Origin: Sequoia sempervirens
Lineage: Eukaryota; Streptophyta; Pinopsida; Cupressales; Cupressaceae
Assembly (NCBI GenBank): GCA_007258455.2
Contig: VDFB02270651.1
Coordinates: forward strand, 494,396,320 to 494,460,319
Direction of reading: 5' to 3'
Length of the DNA stretch: 64,000 nt
The notes below the pieces were generated by a model. It was not told where the DNA came from, searched no databases, and saw only the letters and a list, made by a program, of their open reading frames with translations. Position numbers and translations under genes: made by a program. This document shows, piece after piece, positions 11,115-23,453 of this stretch; positions within the stretch are counted from its first letter, which is position 1, and each line of letters starts with the position of its first letter.

Positions 11115-11390
11115 TTAATTCTTTTTCTTGGGAAGAAGAAAAGGATGAATTAATGAAAGAGGCTTATCCCCTGCTATTGTTATATCTTTGGTCTTATTCT
11201 TAGAACCAGATGGATCTCCAAAAAGTGTATTTAAGGGACAAGTATGTGAATTTTTCTGATGTACTTGATAGTTTTTCTCTTTTCTTTGACAAATCTTTTT
11301 AGAATTAAGATCTTGTTCCTCATATTCTTCAATATGTTCTACCAAGGTAACCATAGCTAATTCTACAACACCATCTCCCTCTGAATCCAT
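11115..11390 (-). pseudogene. Linker between protease and RT of element B
   Basis: An acidic, then Lys-rich stretch (EEYEEQDLNSKKICQ, LNTLFGDPSGSKNK) between protease and RT, in a different frame from RT. It has no recognisable domain and probably was a polyprotein linker, now frameshifted against RT near 11110. Confidence 0.45.
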
Positions 11391-11468
11391 ATCCTCATGA
11401 ACCCAAATTTGAGTGTTTGGCTGAAATGATGGTTGAGAAAGAGGAAAAAGTGATAACTCCTTATGTTT

Positions 11469-12058
11469 TTAACCATTAGAAATGATCATACTTCCTAATT
11501 TGCAGTCTATCAATGTTGCTACAGTAGCCAACCATGGTCTACCTAAGATGATTGGATAACCATAATTTTTCTTTCTAGCTTTGAGAATTAAGAAGTCAAT
11601 TGGGTAATCCCATGTATCAATAGTAACCATAATATCTTCAATAACACATTTAGGCTTAGTAGCAGATTGATCTTCCAACTGTAAAGAATTTGTTATGTGT
11701 TGAATAGTTGTCATACCCAATAATTCAATAGTGTCAAATGTGATCACATTGATAGCTACTCCTAAATCAATTAGTACATTGGTTACCTCAATCCCTCCAA
11801 TACTTAAGGTTATTACAGGACTACCAAGATCATTATATTTCTAAGGTAGTAATCTTCCTGATAAAACGTCAGTAAGTTTAGTCCCTATTTGAATTGTAGG
11901 AGGTAATTTCTTCTTCCTACATGGAATTTTCATACAAGGGGATTTAACCAATTGGTTTATTTCTGTTATATCTTTAATGGCATGCAATAATGGTATCTCA
12001 ATATTAATCTTTTTTATCTCACAAAGAAGTTGAGAATCTACCACATTCATATAGTTTG
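11469..12058 (-). pseudogene. Aspartic protease of element B
   Basis: Retropepsin-like domain of the Athila type. The catalytic region reads VLIDLGVAINVI, with Leu where most gypsy proteases have Ser (the D-L-G form is usual for Athila-type elements). The second-half signature GYPIILGRPWLATVATLIDC precedes the end at 11469. The upstream half (12050-11841) carries LPPTIQIGTKLTDVLSGRLLP and is separated by a stop near 11838 and a few degraded codons. Confidence 0.8.
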
Positions 12059-12779
12059 GTTGAGATTTTTTAGGAGCTACTTGTTCTATTTTTAAATTTT
12101 CAAGATAAGGTGCTTTCCTAACCTTTTGTTCATCATCAGAAGTCTAATCTTCCTTTGAATCCTCTTTTTCTTTCTCACTTTCTTGATCTCTAACATTTGG
12201 TATGAATGGAACATTTCAATTCCTCAGTTGAATATCATTGGCATCTATCACGTTTAGAGTAGGAGGATTGGCATCATTACAATCTTTTTTTGGGTTTGAA
12301 ATAGGTTGTGCTAGTAACTGAGGCCGGATTACTTGTTCATTAGGATGATTAGGACCAATGACCAATGTAGGTGATTGTCCCCAAGGAAATCTTGGTCCTT
12401 AATTTTTCATGGTTGAAATTGTGTTTTATTTTTCTACCATTGAGGTTGGTTTGGTTGCCACTGAGACTGATTTGGTTTCCATTGTGGTTGATTCCACTAA
12501 GGATTCATCCATTTGGGTTGACCCAAAAATGTAGGTGGTGGTTGCATGCTTGGTAAGGAGGGGTCCAATGGTTTGAATTTGACCAAGGATTTTAATTCCA
12601 ATTAGCCCTAGGACCATATTTCCCTTACTTAGTATTATATCTTGGATTCTGGGATCTTTGTCCAACATAGTTAAGTTCATCCTCTACTTTAGGTTGTTTC
12701 TTCAAATGATTCTTAATTCCAAGTAAAAGGTTACAAGAACTTGTTGCATGATGTTTTTCACACATTTCACATAGATCAA

Positions 12780-13612
12780 CTTTATTTAATGGACACTCTC
12801 AAAAGATGTTTACTGCTACATTTGGAACAATGAATGGATAAAGGATCAATTGTATTTTTATCTCCTTGTATGTTAAAATGAAGGAGTAAATCAGTTTTCC
12901 AAATTTCAAGTTCTTCCATGACTTGAGATGCATCAGGAGTAAGAAATTTGTTTCTTTGGGCATTTCTAGTCCCTACTCTAGTCCTAAAGTAGTTTCTACA
13001 TATCTCAATAATTTCTTCCAAAGAAAGTTTATTGATGTTCCATTTTCCCATAAGATTCAAAGATTCTCTTGATACATCATCAATTCCTTTCAGAATTTTT
13101 TTTTTACTAATCTCATTATCTAAACCATTACCACAACTATTATGCACAAATTGAAATCTATCAGCATAGTCTTCTAGGATTTCATATTCCAATTGTCTCA
13201 TTCAAAACAATTCTTCCTTCCTATCTCTTACTCAACAGTAGTCTTCATATTTATCCAAAAATTTAGTTTCCATTTCTTGCCAAGTTGAGGTTGTTCCTAC
13301 ACCTAAACCCATGAACTAGCATAAACATGACTCTTTCAATGTAGAAGGAAATAATTTTAACTTTTGGTTATCAACTGTATAGTCATAGGTCTAACATAAA
13401 ACCTTAAACTCAAAGAGAATCTAGTCAGGATCCTCAGAAGTTTTTCCTCTAAATGTAGGTAATACAGAAGGTGAAATGTTTTTCATAGGAGGCTTATCAT
13501 TTTGTACATTTAGATTAATAGGATAAGAAAAGGTCCTATTGTTTGGTGGAGGATCATTACCTAGTTGATCACCCATTTCTTCTTGATGTTGTTCTTGATT
13601 CACTCATGGATT
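12780..13612 (-). pseudogene. Gag of element B (stops, frameshifts)
   Basis: Gag core with an N-terminal Asn/Pro-rich part (EMGDQLGNDPPPNNRTF) and ISPSVLPTFRGKTSEDPD at 13603-13421. It continues after stops as TWQEMETKFLDKY and RQLEYEILEDYADRFQFVHN (13201 onward). The order matches a retrotransposon Gag domain. A Cys/His remnant (CEKHHATSSC) lies near 12770. Between 12700 and 12060 only short degraded Gly/Asn-rich pieces are visible. Confidence 0.75.
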
Positions 13613-13950
13613 TTCAATCTAATATTGCTAAACTTCTTGTTCTTGTTCAAAATTAATATTTCATGGAAGGAATCTTCCTAGATGGTCTCTAGATCATCTC
13701 ATCCACAATCTAAGCTATCTTCCTTATCAACACGAAGGCTTCACACTTAATTAGACAGATCTTTTATTTCCCCAACAACAATGACAAAAATGATGTGCAA
13801 GGTCGTTAATGTCACTTCTTGCATCATTTAGTTTATCAATTATCGAACTAGGTGTGTCTTAGAGTTGTATGCGATAAGGGTGTTTCCATAAATTGGGGGG
13901 TTTTTCACTGTGAACAATGACTTTTGGTCATTATTTAGCTCCATTAGGAG

Positions 13951-13993
13951 CTGTCAGGAGCTTTCAAGAGCTTTCAAGAGCTCTCAGGAGCCG
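13951..13993. repeat. Short tandem repeat of GAGCTTTCAA units
   Basis: Four to five imperfect copies of CAGGAGCTTTC / AAGAGCTTTC / AAGAGCTCTC in a row. Looser copies of AGGAGC recur at 14940-14965. Confidence 0.6.
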
Positions 13994-16778
13994 ATCTTAA
14001 CAACAATTTCCTAACTATTTCTAAAGACTTAATCGTAATTTATCTCTTAATTAATGATAGTTCAAACCCTAATAACTCAGTTTAGACTTCACTTGACTTA
14101 TTTGCAATTTATCCATGGAAGAATTAAGCTAAAAATTAAATCTACCTTTAAACTAATACTCTGAATTGAAATGTACTTGGAAAGTAAATCTATTTACATT
14201 TGTAGAAAAGGATCTAATTATGTTTGCAAAAAATAAACGTTAATATAGAAAACAGTAACCCTAATTTCCATAAACACATTCCAAACAAGCTTTAGTTTCA
14301 TCTTTCCATAAGTCATCATTGTCTTTTCCATTAAAGCTATATGCAATTTAAAATAGCCAACGAATCTAAATCTATGAATAGAAATTAAATCTACAACAAT
14401 TGAGTGAATATAAATCTACAATAAAGCATAATGAATTATTCTAAGGGTTCAATGAATTTAATCTAGGAATATAAGCTTTCATATTTAATAGCAATGATTA
14501 ACATAGATCTATATTCCTATTTTCTAAATGGGATGAACAATGCAAAAATTAATTGAATAAAAAATAACACAAGTCGCCTCCTTCGATTGAGCGGGCCCTA
14601 CTCTTCCTTTGGTGGGACTTAAACACTGAGATTCATATCAACTCCTTAATTTAATTCCAATTGCCAAATAGGCGAGTAGTACAAAAGTGCAGATAATATG
14701 CATTACAATTCTAAAGAAAAATATTAACTAACACCCAAACTAATACTAAGGATGGATATTTATAAGAATATCCACTTATTTGAATACAAAAACTGGCGCA
14801 ACCCACCAAGGTGCAAAACGGTGACAACTAAATTTAAATAGAACTGAAAGTGCCATAAAGAAATCTACCATGTGAAAGTAGCTGAACAAAAATTTCTCAA
14901 ACTGACTTTAAAGAAGTCAATTCAGAAACATTCATTAGGAGCCAACTGGAGCGATTAGGAGCAAGAAAAATTTCAAAATCGTTAAATAGGAAATTTAACA
15001 CCTCCACCTCATAACATCAACACTAAATCAACCAAAAAAAATCCTTAAAGATGGGATGTAATCAAGACAGAAAAAGATCTCAAATTGCATAAACATTTTA
15101 TCATTAATCATCATTCAAAAGCAAGACATTTACTGCAAAATACCATTTCTCATAAATACTCTAATTAGTTAAATATAATGCAACATCAAACAAACATTCA
15201 AGCATATAGTCTACCACCAACATAGTTAATTAATATATAATAAAGTCTTTTAAAAAATAAAAAGGATTAATTAAATTGTCATTTCATGCACTCATCACCT
15301 GACATTTGCATTGTGACCAAAATAGGTCAAGTAGCTTCCAAAATCGCTTTGGAAAACTGATCAAAAATTCTCCTACAGCCACGAAAATGTACCAAAATGT
15401 TGATTTATGATATGGAAGCATGGTTTTCAAACATATTGGTGTGAAGTTATTAGGATTGCAAACTGTTAAGGCTCAAAGTTGCTTACTTAGCCTTTTTTGA
15501 AACTGCACCTATTAAAACTCAATTGGAACTCCTCAATTTGCCATTTTGAAAAAAATATCAAATCTCTTCTCGGGAAGCTACAACCAAGGGAATTAGTTCT
15601 TTTAGGTCCCATGAAAACGTGCACAAAAGGGTTTTTCACTAATCCATTTTCTTCACAAAATATTCACAGTCAAAAGTAACTTCTATGAAATTTTGTGGAA
15701 ACGTAGATGTCAAAATTGAGTAAAATCCATTTGCTTTCAAGTTTGAAAAAATATCAAACAAAAAGTTAAGGTTTTAAAAATGGATATGGGAGTACATTAT
15801 TATGGGAAGAATCTGAAATACCAATTAGTTTGTCAAGAAAGTCATCCAACTCGTAAATGTTGTCCTCCAAAGTTGACCTTGCTAGCAGATTTAATACTAT
15901 GCAGCCAACAACCTTTCTAGAACCCTCCAACATGGTACTTTGAAACCCTATCAAAACTAATTATAGGAAGCTGAAATTAGGTGTACAAACTCACATATAG
16001 AAGACAAACAAACTTGCAAAGTGGTCTGGCATGGAATTGAATCAGCTTCATTTTATGATTTTTCAAAGTAGGCTCTTGGGACATATTGTACAAGTGCATT
16101 TTTGAGTGCTAGAATCAATTTTCTCATCATAGGAACCTCAAATTTTGTCAAAAATTGTAGGAAATTTAAAGTCCTAACACACCCCTTGAGACCATTGGAG
16201 CTAGATTTTCATTCCAAAGATTTACAATAAAATAACAAACTAAATAAATATTATTTTGAATCCTTTATGGGGTTCTTTTGTTTTATCTTTTTAGATTATC
16301 GATCCAGGAGAAATTACTTGTCACTTGGATTTCAATATTATCACATATGTTGTTATTATAGCTATGTTAGACTATAGATGTAGTAGCTCAATCATGATGG
16401 CATTACCCATAAATGTGTGAGCTCGAGGCATCATTGATACCGAACATTGTTGGTTTTTGGTTTTAGTTCTTGAATAAGGATTTCTAACTAAGAAATGAAT
16501 AAAGAAATTCTCTAATAATAAAACAACTTCCCTTCGACTTTTTGATCACCTGAAAGAGTGAGATCATACAATGTATATGAGATTTTCAAATAAACTTCAT
16601 AAAACTTGTGAATATTAAACAGCTTACCTTCCACTTTCTGATCACCAAGATCCCAGAGTAAGGGTGAGGTGAGAGCATGTGACATACAAGATTTTATTTA
16701 ATACTAACAACATCCACTTATTCAATGGGGCTAAAATTTTAGAATAATAATGAAATAAAAAAAATACTCTTTTGCTTA

Positions 16779-17050
16779 TTCAATGGTGAGTGTCATTCCA
16801 CTTTTTCATGGGATAAGTGGCAATAAAAGCAATTCATTATTAGTTTTGCTAATAAATAAATAAATAAGCATGGATTACTTGCTTTTACAATACTTGAACT
16901 AACATTATATGCCTCCTACAAATTAAATTAATTTAAGTTATTATTAATCAAACATTAAGATTGAAATAAAGAAAAATAAGAAAACTCTTCCACTTATTCA
17001 ATGGTGAGTGTCATTCCACTTATTTAGTGGGGTAAGTAGTAATAAAATAA
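16779..17050. repeat. Duplicated unit with TTCAATGGTGAGTGTCATTC
   Basis: Two direct copies of a roughly 60-base unit, at about 16779-16840 and 16996-17055, each followed by an (A/T)AATAAA-rich tail. A related TTATTCAATGGGG lies at about 16719. This is probably a local tandem duplication in degraded non-coding DNA. Confidence 0.55.
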
Positions 17051-17689
17051 ATTTACTTAACAAAATTTAATGGAAGAATTAGAATTTAAAATAATATAGT
17101 CAAATAGAATTAAACTAAAATTAATCTCACATTAGGTTAAATTAAGAAATGCAAATCAATCATTCTGATTTTAAAATTTTAACTATTCAACAAGATTTTT
17201 AATCATTGAAGTTTATGTACAATTAAAAACAAACCAACAATATTAATTATGATCATTTTACAATAAAATGAGTTAACAAGCAATATTCAAATGAATATTA
17301 TTTGTATTTTTGTAATCAAGAATTAAATTTAATATGAAAGTTAATCAAGTACATTTGAATTCTAACATTTTTAGATTGCCCTAAAATTCACTATGAACCA
17401 TTAATGTGTAAAGATAAATGGTAGAATCCAAGATATTTGATTTGGTTGTTTGAAAATCTAGTGGTAATTTTAGATCTTCAAACTAAATCACAAAATATTA
17501 AGTATCTAAGAAATATTTATCATCATCACATTTATAACATACATCATGTAACTTTTAAATAAAAATAATGAATTTTCAATTCTAATTAATTGTGAATAGA
17601 TTGATGCATAAATCTGTCCTTTTAGACATAACATGGCTTTAGCTTTCCTACAGTAGCAGCATACCTAAGTATGTGATGATATGCAATTT

Positions 17690-17870
17690 TGTTCTAGGAA
17701 AATTCACCGCCAGCAATTTACCAATGGAAAATTCACCTTCAACAATTCACTACAGGAAAATTCACTGCCACGAAAAAATTAACTGCCAAAAATTCATGCA
17801 ATTAATTTTTTGCGTAGTGAATTGTCATGGTGGTGAATTTTCACACAGTGAATTTTCTATATGCCATGCA
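17690..17870. repeat. Foldback palindrome 1 (GAAAATTCACCGCC units)
   Basis: The left arm has three spaced units of GGAAAATTCACYGCC; the right arm has their inverse, GGTGGTGAATTTTC and GTGAATTTTC. The arms are about 75 bases around an AT-rich centre near 17800. The same units form palindrome 2 at 18270-18448. Confidence 0.65.
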
Positions 17871-18269
17871 ATTTGTGAGGAATGATCATATGACATTTTG
17901 TGAGACTACCACCACCAATAATTTCATAGATTTTAGTTACACCACATTCAAGACCAACTAGAGAAAGGCATTAATATTAGCATTAGCCACAAGTTGCAAG
18001 AACAATATTTAAAAAATTGTGAAAAATGATTTTAAAAAAAAATGCCTGTACATTCCTAGACAAGGATTCTAATCTCTTTCACTAGTCATGTAACTACATT
18101 ATTGTCGTTTGAAATCCTTTTGGCCATGCAAAGGGTAATAGGACATTTTCTTTCCATTACTACCAAAGAATGACAACACCTATTGTAATATAAATGGAAT
18201 ATAACAATCCATACCAGATAATTGTAAATACCTTGCAAATATTCAAATTGAAGAAAAGCATAAATATTA

Positions 18270-18448
18270 AGGCTTTAGAAAAATTCACCACCAACAATTC
18301 ATCACAGGGAAATTCACCACCATGACAAATTCACCTTATGAAAAATTCACCGCAATGAATTGTTGGTGGTGAATTTTCCATAAGATAAATTTGTCATAGT
18401 GATAAATTTTCCCATCGTGATGAATTGTTAACGATAATTTTTTCTAGA
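18270..18448. repeat. Foldback palindrome 2 (same units as palindrome 1)
   Basis: Left arm 18272-18350 (AGAAAAATTCACCACCAACA, CACCATGACAAATTCACC) and right arm 18362-18448 (inverse: GGTGGTGAATTTTCC, AATTTGTCATAGTGA, TTTTTTCTAGAACC) pair imperfectly over about 80 bases with a short loop. Together with palindrome 1 it may mark the two ends of one 760 bp foldback element; no target duplication was identified. Confidence 0.65.
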
Positions 18449-18989
18449 ACCAAATATTAACATTGACCATAAACTAAAAAATTAAATACCAATATAAGGA
18501 AACAATGTGAAAACCAAGTTGATTAGATTAATTTTATGGCATCGATAGGTAACAAAAATTTGAGTTTTTCGTGAAATTTTTTAAGAACTATTCCATTGGA
18601 TATTATGGGTTGTATTCTTGGGGAATCTAATAATTTGAAATGCATAGGATTATTGGGATTCTAGATCTATAGATCTATTCCTCTTTCTTTTATGAAGGCG
18701 CTAGTCTAAAGTATATTTCAAAATTAAAAATTTCACAACATATGCTATCACTATTAAGAAGATATTTTTTTCAAATTAATCTAACAAACATAATTAGATG
18801 CATACAAGGTTTTTTAGATACACACATCTCTATGGAGTGAGGTCTTATTGGGTCTTTTGTTATGTTGTACTCACTAAACTGAGTTTTCTAACAAAATTAT
18901 GATCTAGGAAATCATGGAATTGTACCACTAATGTAACATATGTGCAAGTGACTAAATTTGTTGCTATCTAAAATATTCCCCTTGTTGGA

Positions 18990-19481
18990 TGTTAATTTCT
19001 TATAACCCAACAACAGATTAATTGCACAATAAATTCATAGATAGAAACTAGATTTATAAAAATTAACACAACTAGGTTAATTAACAACTAATAATAGTGG
19101 AAGCAAAAAAATAACAAGAAGCCAATCACAAATAGACAATAACACAAATATACCCAGGAAACCCCAGAATGGGGAAAAACTTACAAATGTTGGACCTTCT
19201 ATTCAGCCTAACAACAAACTTTTCTTTTGAAAATACAATACAAGTTTGCTACAACAATCTTACATATATAGAGCCCAACTACTTTACTTAGCTTGCAAGA
19301 AAAGAAACTTTCCTTGCATTCTTTGGCTTTAAATCACATAAAATCACTCTTGGTTTTATCCTAACCTCACAAACTTGAAAAACATTCTATTAAAGAATAA
19401 AAAATATGTTGTTGCTGAAAATCCAACTTGAGTTTTTTTAAAGCAACTCCATATCCCACCTTTCGAGCTAGAAAATCAACA
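18990..19481 (-). repeat. 3' LTR of the copia element
   Basis: On the plus strand it starts TGTTAATTTCTTATAACCC and ends GCTAGAAAATCAACA. It matches 23454-23944 throughout. The adjacent plus-strand CTCCCTCTTAGCG (19482-19494) is the complement of a purine tract (minus CGCTAAGAGGGAG), as expected directly before a 3' LTR. Confidence 0.93.
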
Positions 19482-19488
19482 CTCCCTC

Positions 19489-20893
19489 TTAGCGAGGAAG
19501 CTTTTTTGCAGAACACAACTTTTCCTTGAAGAATTCAAACCTACTCTTCATCAAGGCCTTTGTCAGGATATATGCTATCTGTTCATCTGTAGGAATGTAA
19601 TGGAGCTTGACTATCCCCTTCTCCACACAATCTCTGATGAAGTGGTACTTGATCTCAATGTGCTTTGACTTGTCATGAAACACTAGATTCTCAGAGAGTT
19701 TGATACAACTTTGATTATCATAGTAAATGATTGTAGGATCTAGCTCCTGATCAAAGATCCCAACTAGAAGTTTTCGAAGCTAGATAGCCTCACATGTAGC
19801 CATACTAGCTGCCATATACTCAGCCTCTACAAAACTCAACGTAACTGAATTTTTTTTCCTACTATACCAAGAGACTACTCATGATCCCAAACTGAAACTG
19901 CACCCTAAAGTGCTCTTTTGATCAACTATACTACCTACCCAATCTGCATCACTAAACCCCTCAAGCTTCACTCCATCTTGTTGAACATACTTTATCCCAT
20001 AATCAACTGTGCCTTAGAGATATCTCAAAACATGCTTTGCAGCTATCTAGTGCACATGTTTAGGTTCCACCATAAACTAAGTGAGTGAGTTCACTGCAAA
20101 ACAAATTTTTGTCCTAGTGTTGAACAAATACATAAGAGAGCTTATCAATTGTCAAAGTCGAGTCCATTGCCTCTGATTTGGAAGCATCAATCTTCTTCCA
20201 ATTGGTCACAAGTGGTGTTAACATAGGCTTACAGTTATCCATCTTGAATCACTTCAAGATATCAATTAAGTACTTCCCTTGTCCAAGGAAGATCCCTCCC
20301 TCTTTCTGCCACAACTCCAATCCTAGAAAGTAGTGCATCAATCCCAAGTCCTTCATCTCAAAATCTCCTGCAAGATCCTGCTTGTAGTTTGCTATGAGCT
20401 CCTCTAACCCTATGAGAAATAGGTCATCAACATATAACACCAATATGAGAAGTTTTCCCTTCACCTGAACATAGTACAGGTTTGGATCTGCCTCACTCTT
20501 GATGAAACCCACGCTCTGCAAGTAACTATCAATATGTGAATACCACACCCTAGGAGCCTACTTGAGTCCATACAGTACTCTTTTCAACCTGCATACATGA
20601 GAATCCATCCCATGTGCTTCAAATCCTTTTGGCTGCTCTATGTAAATCTCTTCCTCAATCACTCAGTTGAGGATGGACGTCTTTACATCCATCTAGTGAA
20701 TCCTCCAACCCATTTGTTCTGCTATAGAAATGATAGCTCTTATGGATGAGTACCTAGATACTGGAGTGAAAGTCTCATCATAGTCGACTCTTTTCTTCTG
20801 AGAAAACCCCTTAGCCAAAAACTGGGCTTTGAACTTTTCCACACTACCATCTACATCATGCATAATCTTATATAGCCATATCCAGCCCACCAC
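19489..20893 (-). pseudogene. Copia reverse transcriptase and RNase H (multiple stops)
   Basis: The RT begins near 20893 with WIWLYKIMHDVDGSVEKFKA and FLAKGFSQKKRVDYDETFTP, a typical copia start. After two TAG stops it continues with the palm: DPNLYYVQVKGKLLILVLYV and the catalytic YVDD at 20434-20423. LGLMHYFLGLELWQ follows. The RNase H end is KHIEIKYHFIRDCVEKG and a tail AYILTKALMKSRFEFFKEKL (19683-19489), where the family has an ADILTKAL-type motif. The RNase H middle part (20248-19690) is heavily broken. No activity is expected. Confidence 0.9.
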
Positions 20894-21117
20894 AGACTTA
20901 TCTTCTGGTCATGGTACTACCTCCCACACACTATTCTTCTTGATGGAAGAATACTCTTCCACCATGGCATCTCTCCACACTTAGTGCTTGGATGCATCCT
21001 GAAAGATAGAAGGCTCTACTTCAATTAATTTACTCATAAGTGCCACATACTTAGACTAATATCTAGGATCCTTTCTTTGTCTAACTAAATCTTAGGATCG
21101 CCTACATATTCTTGAGC

Positions 21118-22219
21118 CTACCTTAGTGTTTGCTTAGCTACCCTATTTCTCCTCTTCTCGGTAATAGGAATCTGAGGCTGAGAAATTATTTGTTCCTCCT
21201 TCTGATCAACCTGCTCAGCCTGCTTGCTCTGCTCTCCAACTTGCATGAATAAAGTTTGAGGAATTTGTGTTGCCTCAACCGTGGGTGATTGCTCCTCCTC
21301 ATTCATCAAGTTGCTAGAATACTGAAGAGCCCTCTCTTCCTCGAACTTCACATCTCTATGAACAAATATTTTCTTGAGAGTAGGAATGTAAACCTGATAA
21401 GCCTTAGAAGTTTCACTATACCCAACAAGGATACCCTTCTTTGTAGTAGGTTCCAACTTGCTTCTATTCTCCATAGGAATGTGACAATACACAAGGCATC
21501 CAAAGATGCGAATGTGCCCCAAATCTGGTTTCTTACCAGTGAATGCCTCTTCTGGAGTCAACTTTCCCAACACTTTGTGAGGGCTCCTATTATGCAAATA
21601 CACAGTTGTATTGCAAGCTTCTACCCATAATAACCAAGGTAGTTCCTGATCATGAAGCATGGCCTTGGATACTCCAACTATAGCCCTATTTTGTTTTTCA
21701 ACAACCCCATTCTGTTGTGGATTGTATGGAAATGTCAACTCTTTCTTGATACCTTCCTGAGCACATAAATATTTGAAGGCATTTGAGGTATACTCGCCTC
21801 CATTATAAGACCTAAGTATGTTGATCTCCCTCCTTATTTGGTTCTCCACGAGAGCCTTAAACTCTTTGAACCTACCAAATACCTCATCTTTATTCTTCAT
21901 GAAATATATCCATGTCTTCCTATAGAAATAATCAATGAAGGTAACATAATACTCATCCATTCAAGGATGCTATTGACATGGGCCCACACACATCTGAGTG
22001 TCCAAGATATGAAATCCCTTTAGATCTAGTGTCGTTGCTTGGAAAATTGGTCTTGGCATATTTTCCAAGAGTGCAACCCTTGCACACCTCATGATTTTTT
22101 GTCTTCATCTTAGGCAGCCCTATCACTATTTCCTTAATAATATTAACTGCTCCATGGTGAAAATGAGCCATCCTCCTATGCCACAATTCTCCTAGCCCTC
22201 TACAGCTACTTACCAACAT
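21118..22219 (-). pseudogene. Copia integrase, catalytic Asp replaced
   Basis: GAG-pre-integrase/zinc region LWHRRMAHFHHGAVN (22190) and CKGCTLGKYAKTNFP, then the core. The first acidic residue is in HSDVCGPM and the third in QQNGVVEKQNR. The second Asp, expected in an SDNGGEY motif, is Tyr here (LRSYNGGEYTSNAF). A stop lies just before 21960. The C-terminal IFGCLVYCHIP, KKGILVGYSETSKAYQVY and the acidic linker to RT are intact (to 21118). The Asp-to-Tyr change plus the stop would disable integration. Confidence 0.9.
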
Positions 22220-22683
22220 GTGTGTTGTCTCAAACTATAACTAAAACAAGTTGTCATGTCTGACTCTAATCACTTTTGCAACCTTGGAATCCTTGGGATA
22301 AATATATACTTTTCCCCTCTCAAAGATCATGATGTAACCCTCGACTTCCAAAGCAGAAACTGAGATTCAATTCTTTGTCATGCCAAGGACATACACCACA
22401 TCTTCCACCAACAAGGATTTGTCATACTCCCTCTAAAACTTGACAGTGCCAATACCAATTGCATGGTACTTGGCATTATCTCTGAGCTTAATATAGAAAT
22501 CTAACTTCTTCTTCTCAAACTTGGTGAAACATTCTCTTACTCCCATCATGTGGCAAGAAGCTCCACTATTTATATACCATACCCTGTTGGAAATTGAGCT
22601 TGAGAGACAAGAAATGAGTGAAAAATCATTCTCAAATCATGATGCAAACTCATCCACCTCTGCATAGCAGCAACTTGCTTCTT

Positions 22684-23372
22684 CTACCTATCCTTATTTT
22701 TCTTATTTAGACATTGACTGACATAGCGACCCATCTGATGGTAGCAAAAACATTTTATCTTTCTCAAATCTTTCTTCTTCCCACTCTTGGAAGAAGAACC
22801 TCCTATTTTCTCTTTATTGGAATTCTTCTTACCCTTGCTTGCAAGAGCAATATTTTCTTCGTCTTGACCCTTCTTCATATGATCTCCTAAATGAGCACCT
22901 TCACAGATCTCCTCTTGAACAAAATCATACCAAAGTCTTTCCCAATTAGGTAGTCGATCTCTACTGACAACACATTTGACAAACACTTCCCAGTGCTTCA
23001 AAAAACCACACTCTCACCTTTGGACATCTTGGTATTTTGCAATTTGTCCTTGAGCATCATCTTATGACTTTGATAGTCACTCTGATAAAGTTTTGTGAGT
23101 GTATCCCACATCTCCTTGTCCCTGATAAACAAGGAATTAAATAATCTCTTACTCTATCTAGGATAATCCTCTAAGCCTTGGCCTCTTTGACTTCATGCGA
23201 ATCTAAGGAAACAAGATCATTTATTGGTGGTGTCACTTTTGTACTAGCATAGATCCATAGCCTATTCTCCTTGAGAACAGATGTAATCTGAACCTTCCAC
23301 TACAAGAATTTAGATATACCCTTAAGCATGTCCTCGTATCAAACACTGGTTGCCATAGTCACATAAGAAACT
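22684..23372 (-). pseudogene. Copia gag with damaged zinc knuckle
   Basis: Gag of the copia type: an N-terminal SKFL*WKVQITSVLKENRLW block (near 23310), then EVKEAKA*RII. The conserved MKHWEVFVKCVVSRDRLP region and Lys-rich tail run from 23001. The zinc knuckle reads CFCYHQMGRYVSQC near 22740, where a functional C-x2-C-x4-H-x4-C would have Cys and His in other places, so it is damaged. Two of the stops are TAG where Gln or Trp is expected. Confidence 0.8.
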
Positions 23373-23440
23373 GGAGATGATTTTTTTTTTTTTTTCTTGA
23401 GATCTGTATCACAAATCTTGGCTTAATATTCATAGTTTAG

Positions 23441-23453
23441 AGTTTTGATACCA
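23441..23453 (-). other. Primer-binding site of the copia element
   Basis: The minus strand reads TGGTATCAAAACT directly next to the 5' LTR, close to the usual initiator-Met tRNA complement TGGTATCAGAGC. Confidence 0.88.

Larger units (their letters stand above)
10641..13640 (-). mobile_element. Element B: Athila/Tat-like Ty3/gypsy fragment, cut by element A
   Basis: Minus-strand gag, protease and the start of RT, in that order, then an abrupt end at 10641 in mid-RT where the LTR of A begins. The rest of pol is not in the window, as expected if it lies beyond the far end of A. The 5' LTR must lie above 13640, but I could not define its ends or PBS. Assignment to the Athila/Tat side rests on the DLG-type protease and the RT sequence style. 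Confidence 0.75.
13641..18984. other. AT-rich stretch without recognisable genes
   Basis: About 5.3 kb of AT-rich DNA with no reading frame that I can relate to a protein. The left part may include the 5' LTR of element B, but no TG...CA pair or primer site could be fixed. It contains a short tandem repeat (13951-13993), a duplicated 60-base unit (16779-17050) and two foldback structures (17690-17870, 18270-18448). The right end is the TTGGA target site of the copia element. Confidence 0.6.

Noticed and set aside
15497..17885. Short ORFs in the AT-rich region
   Set aside because: No domain, no homologous copy in the window, composition like the surrounding non-coding DNA.
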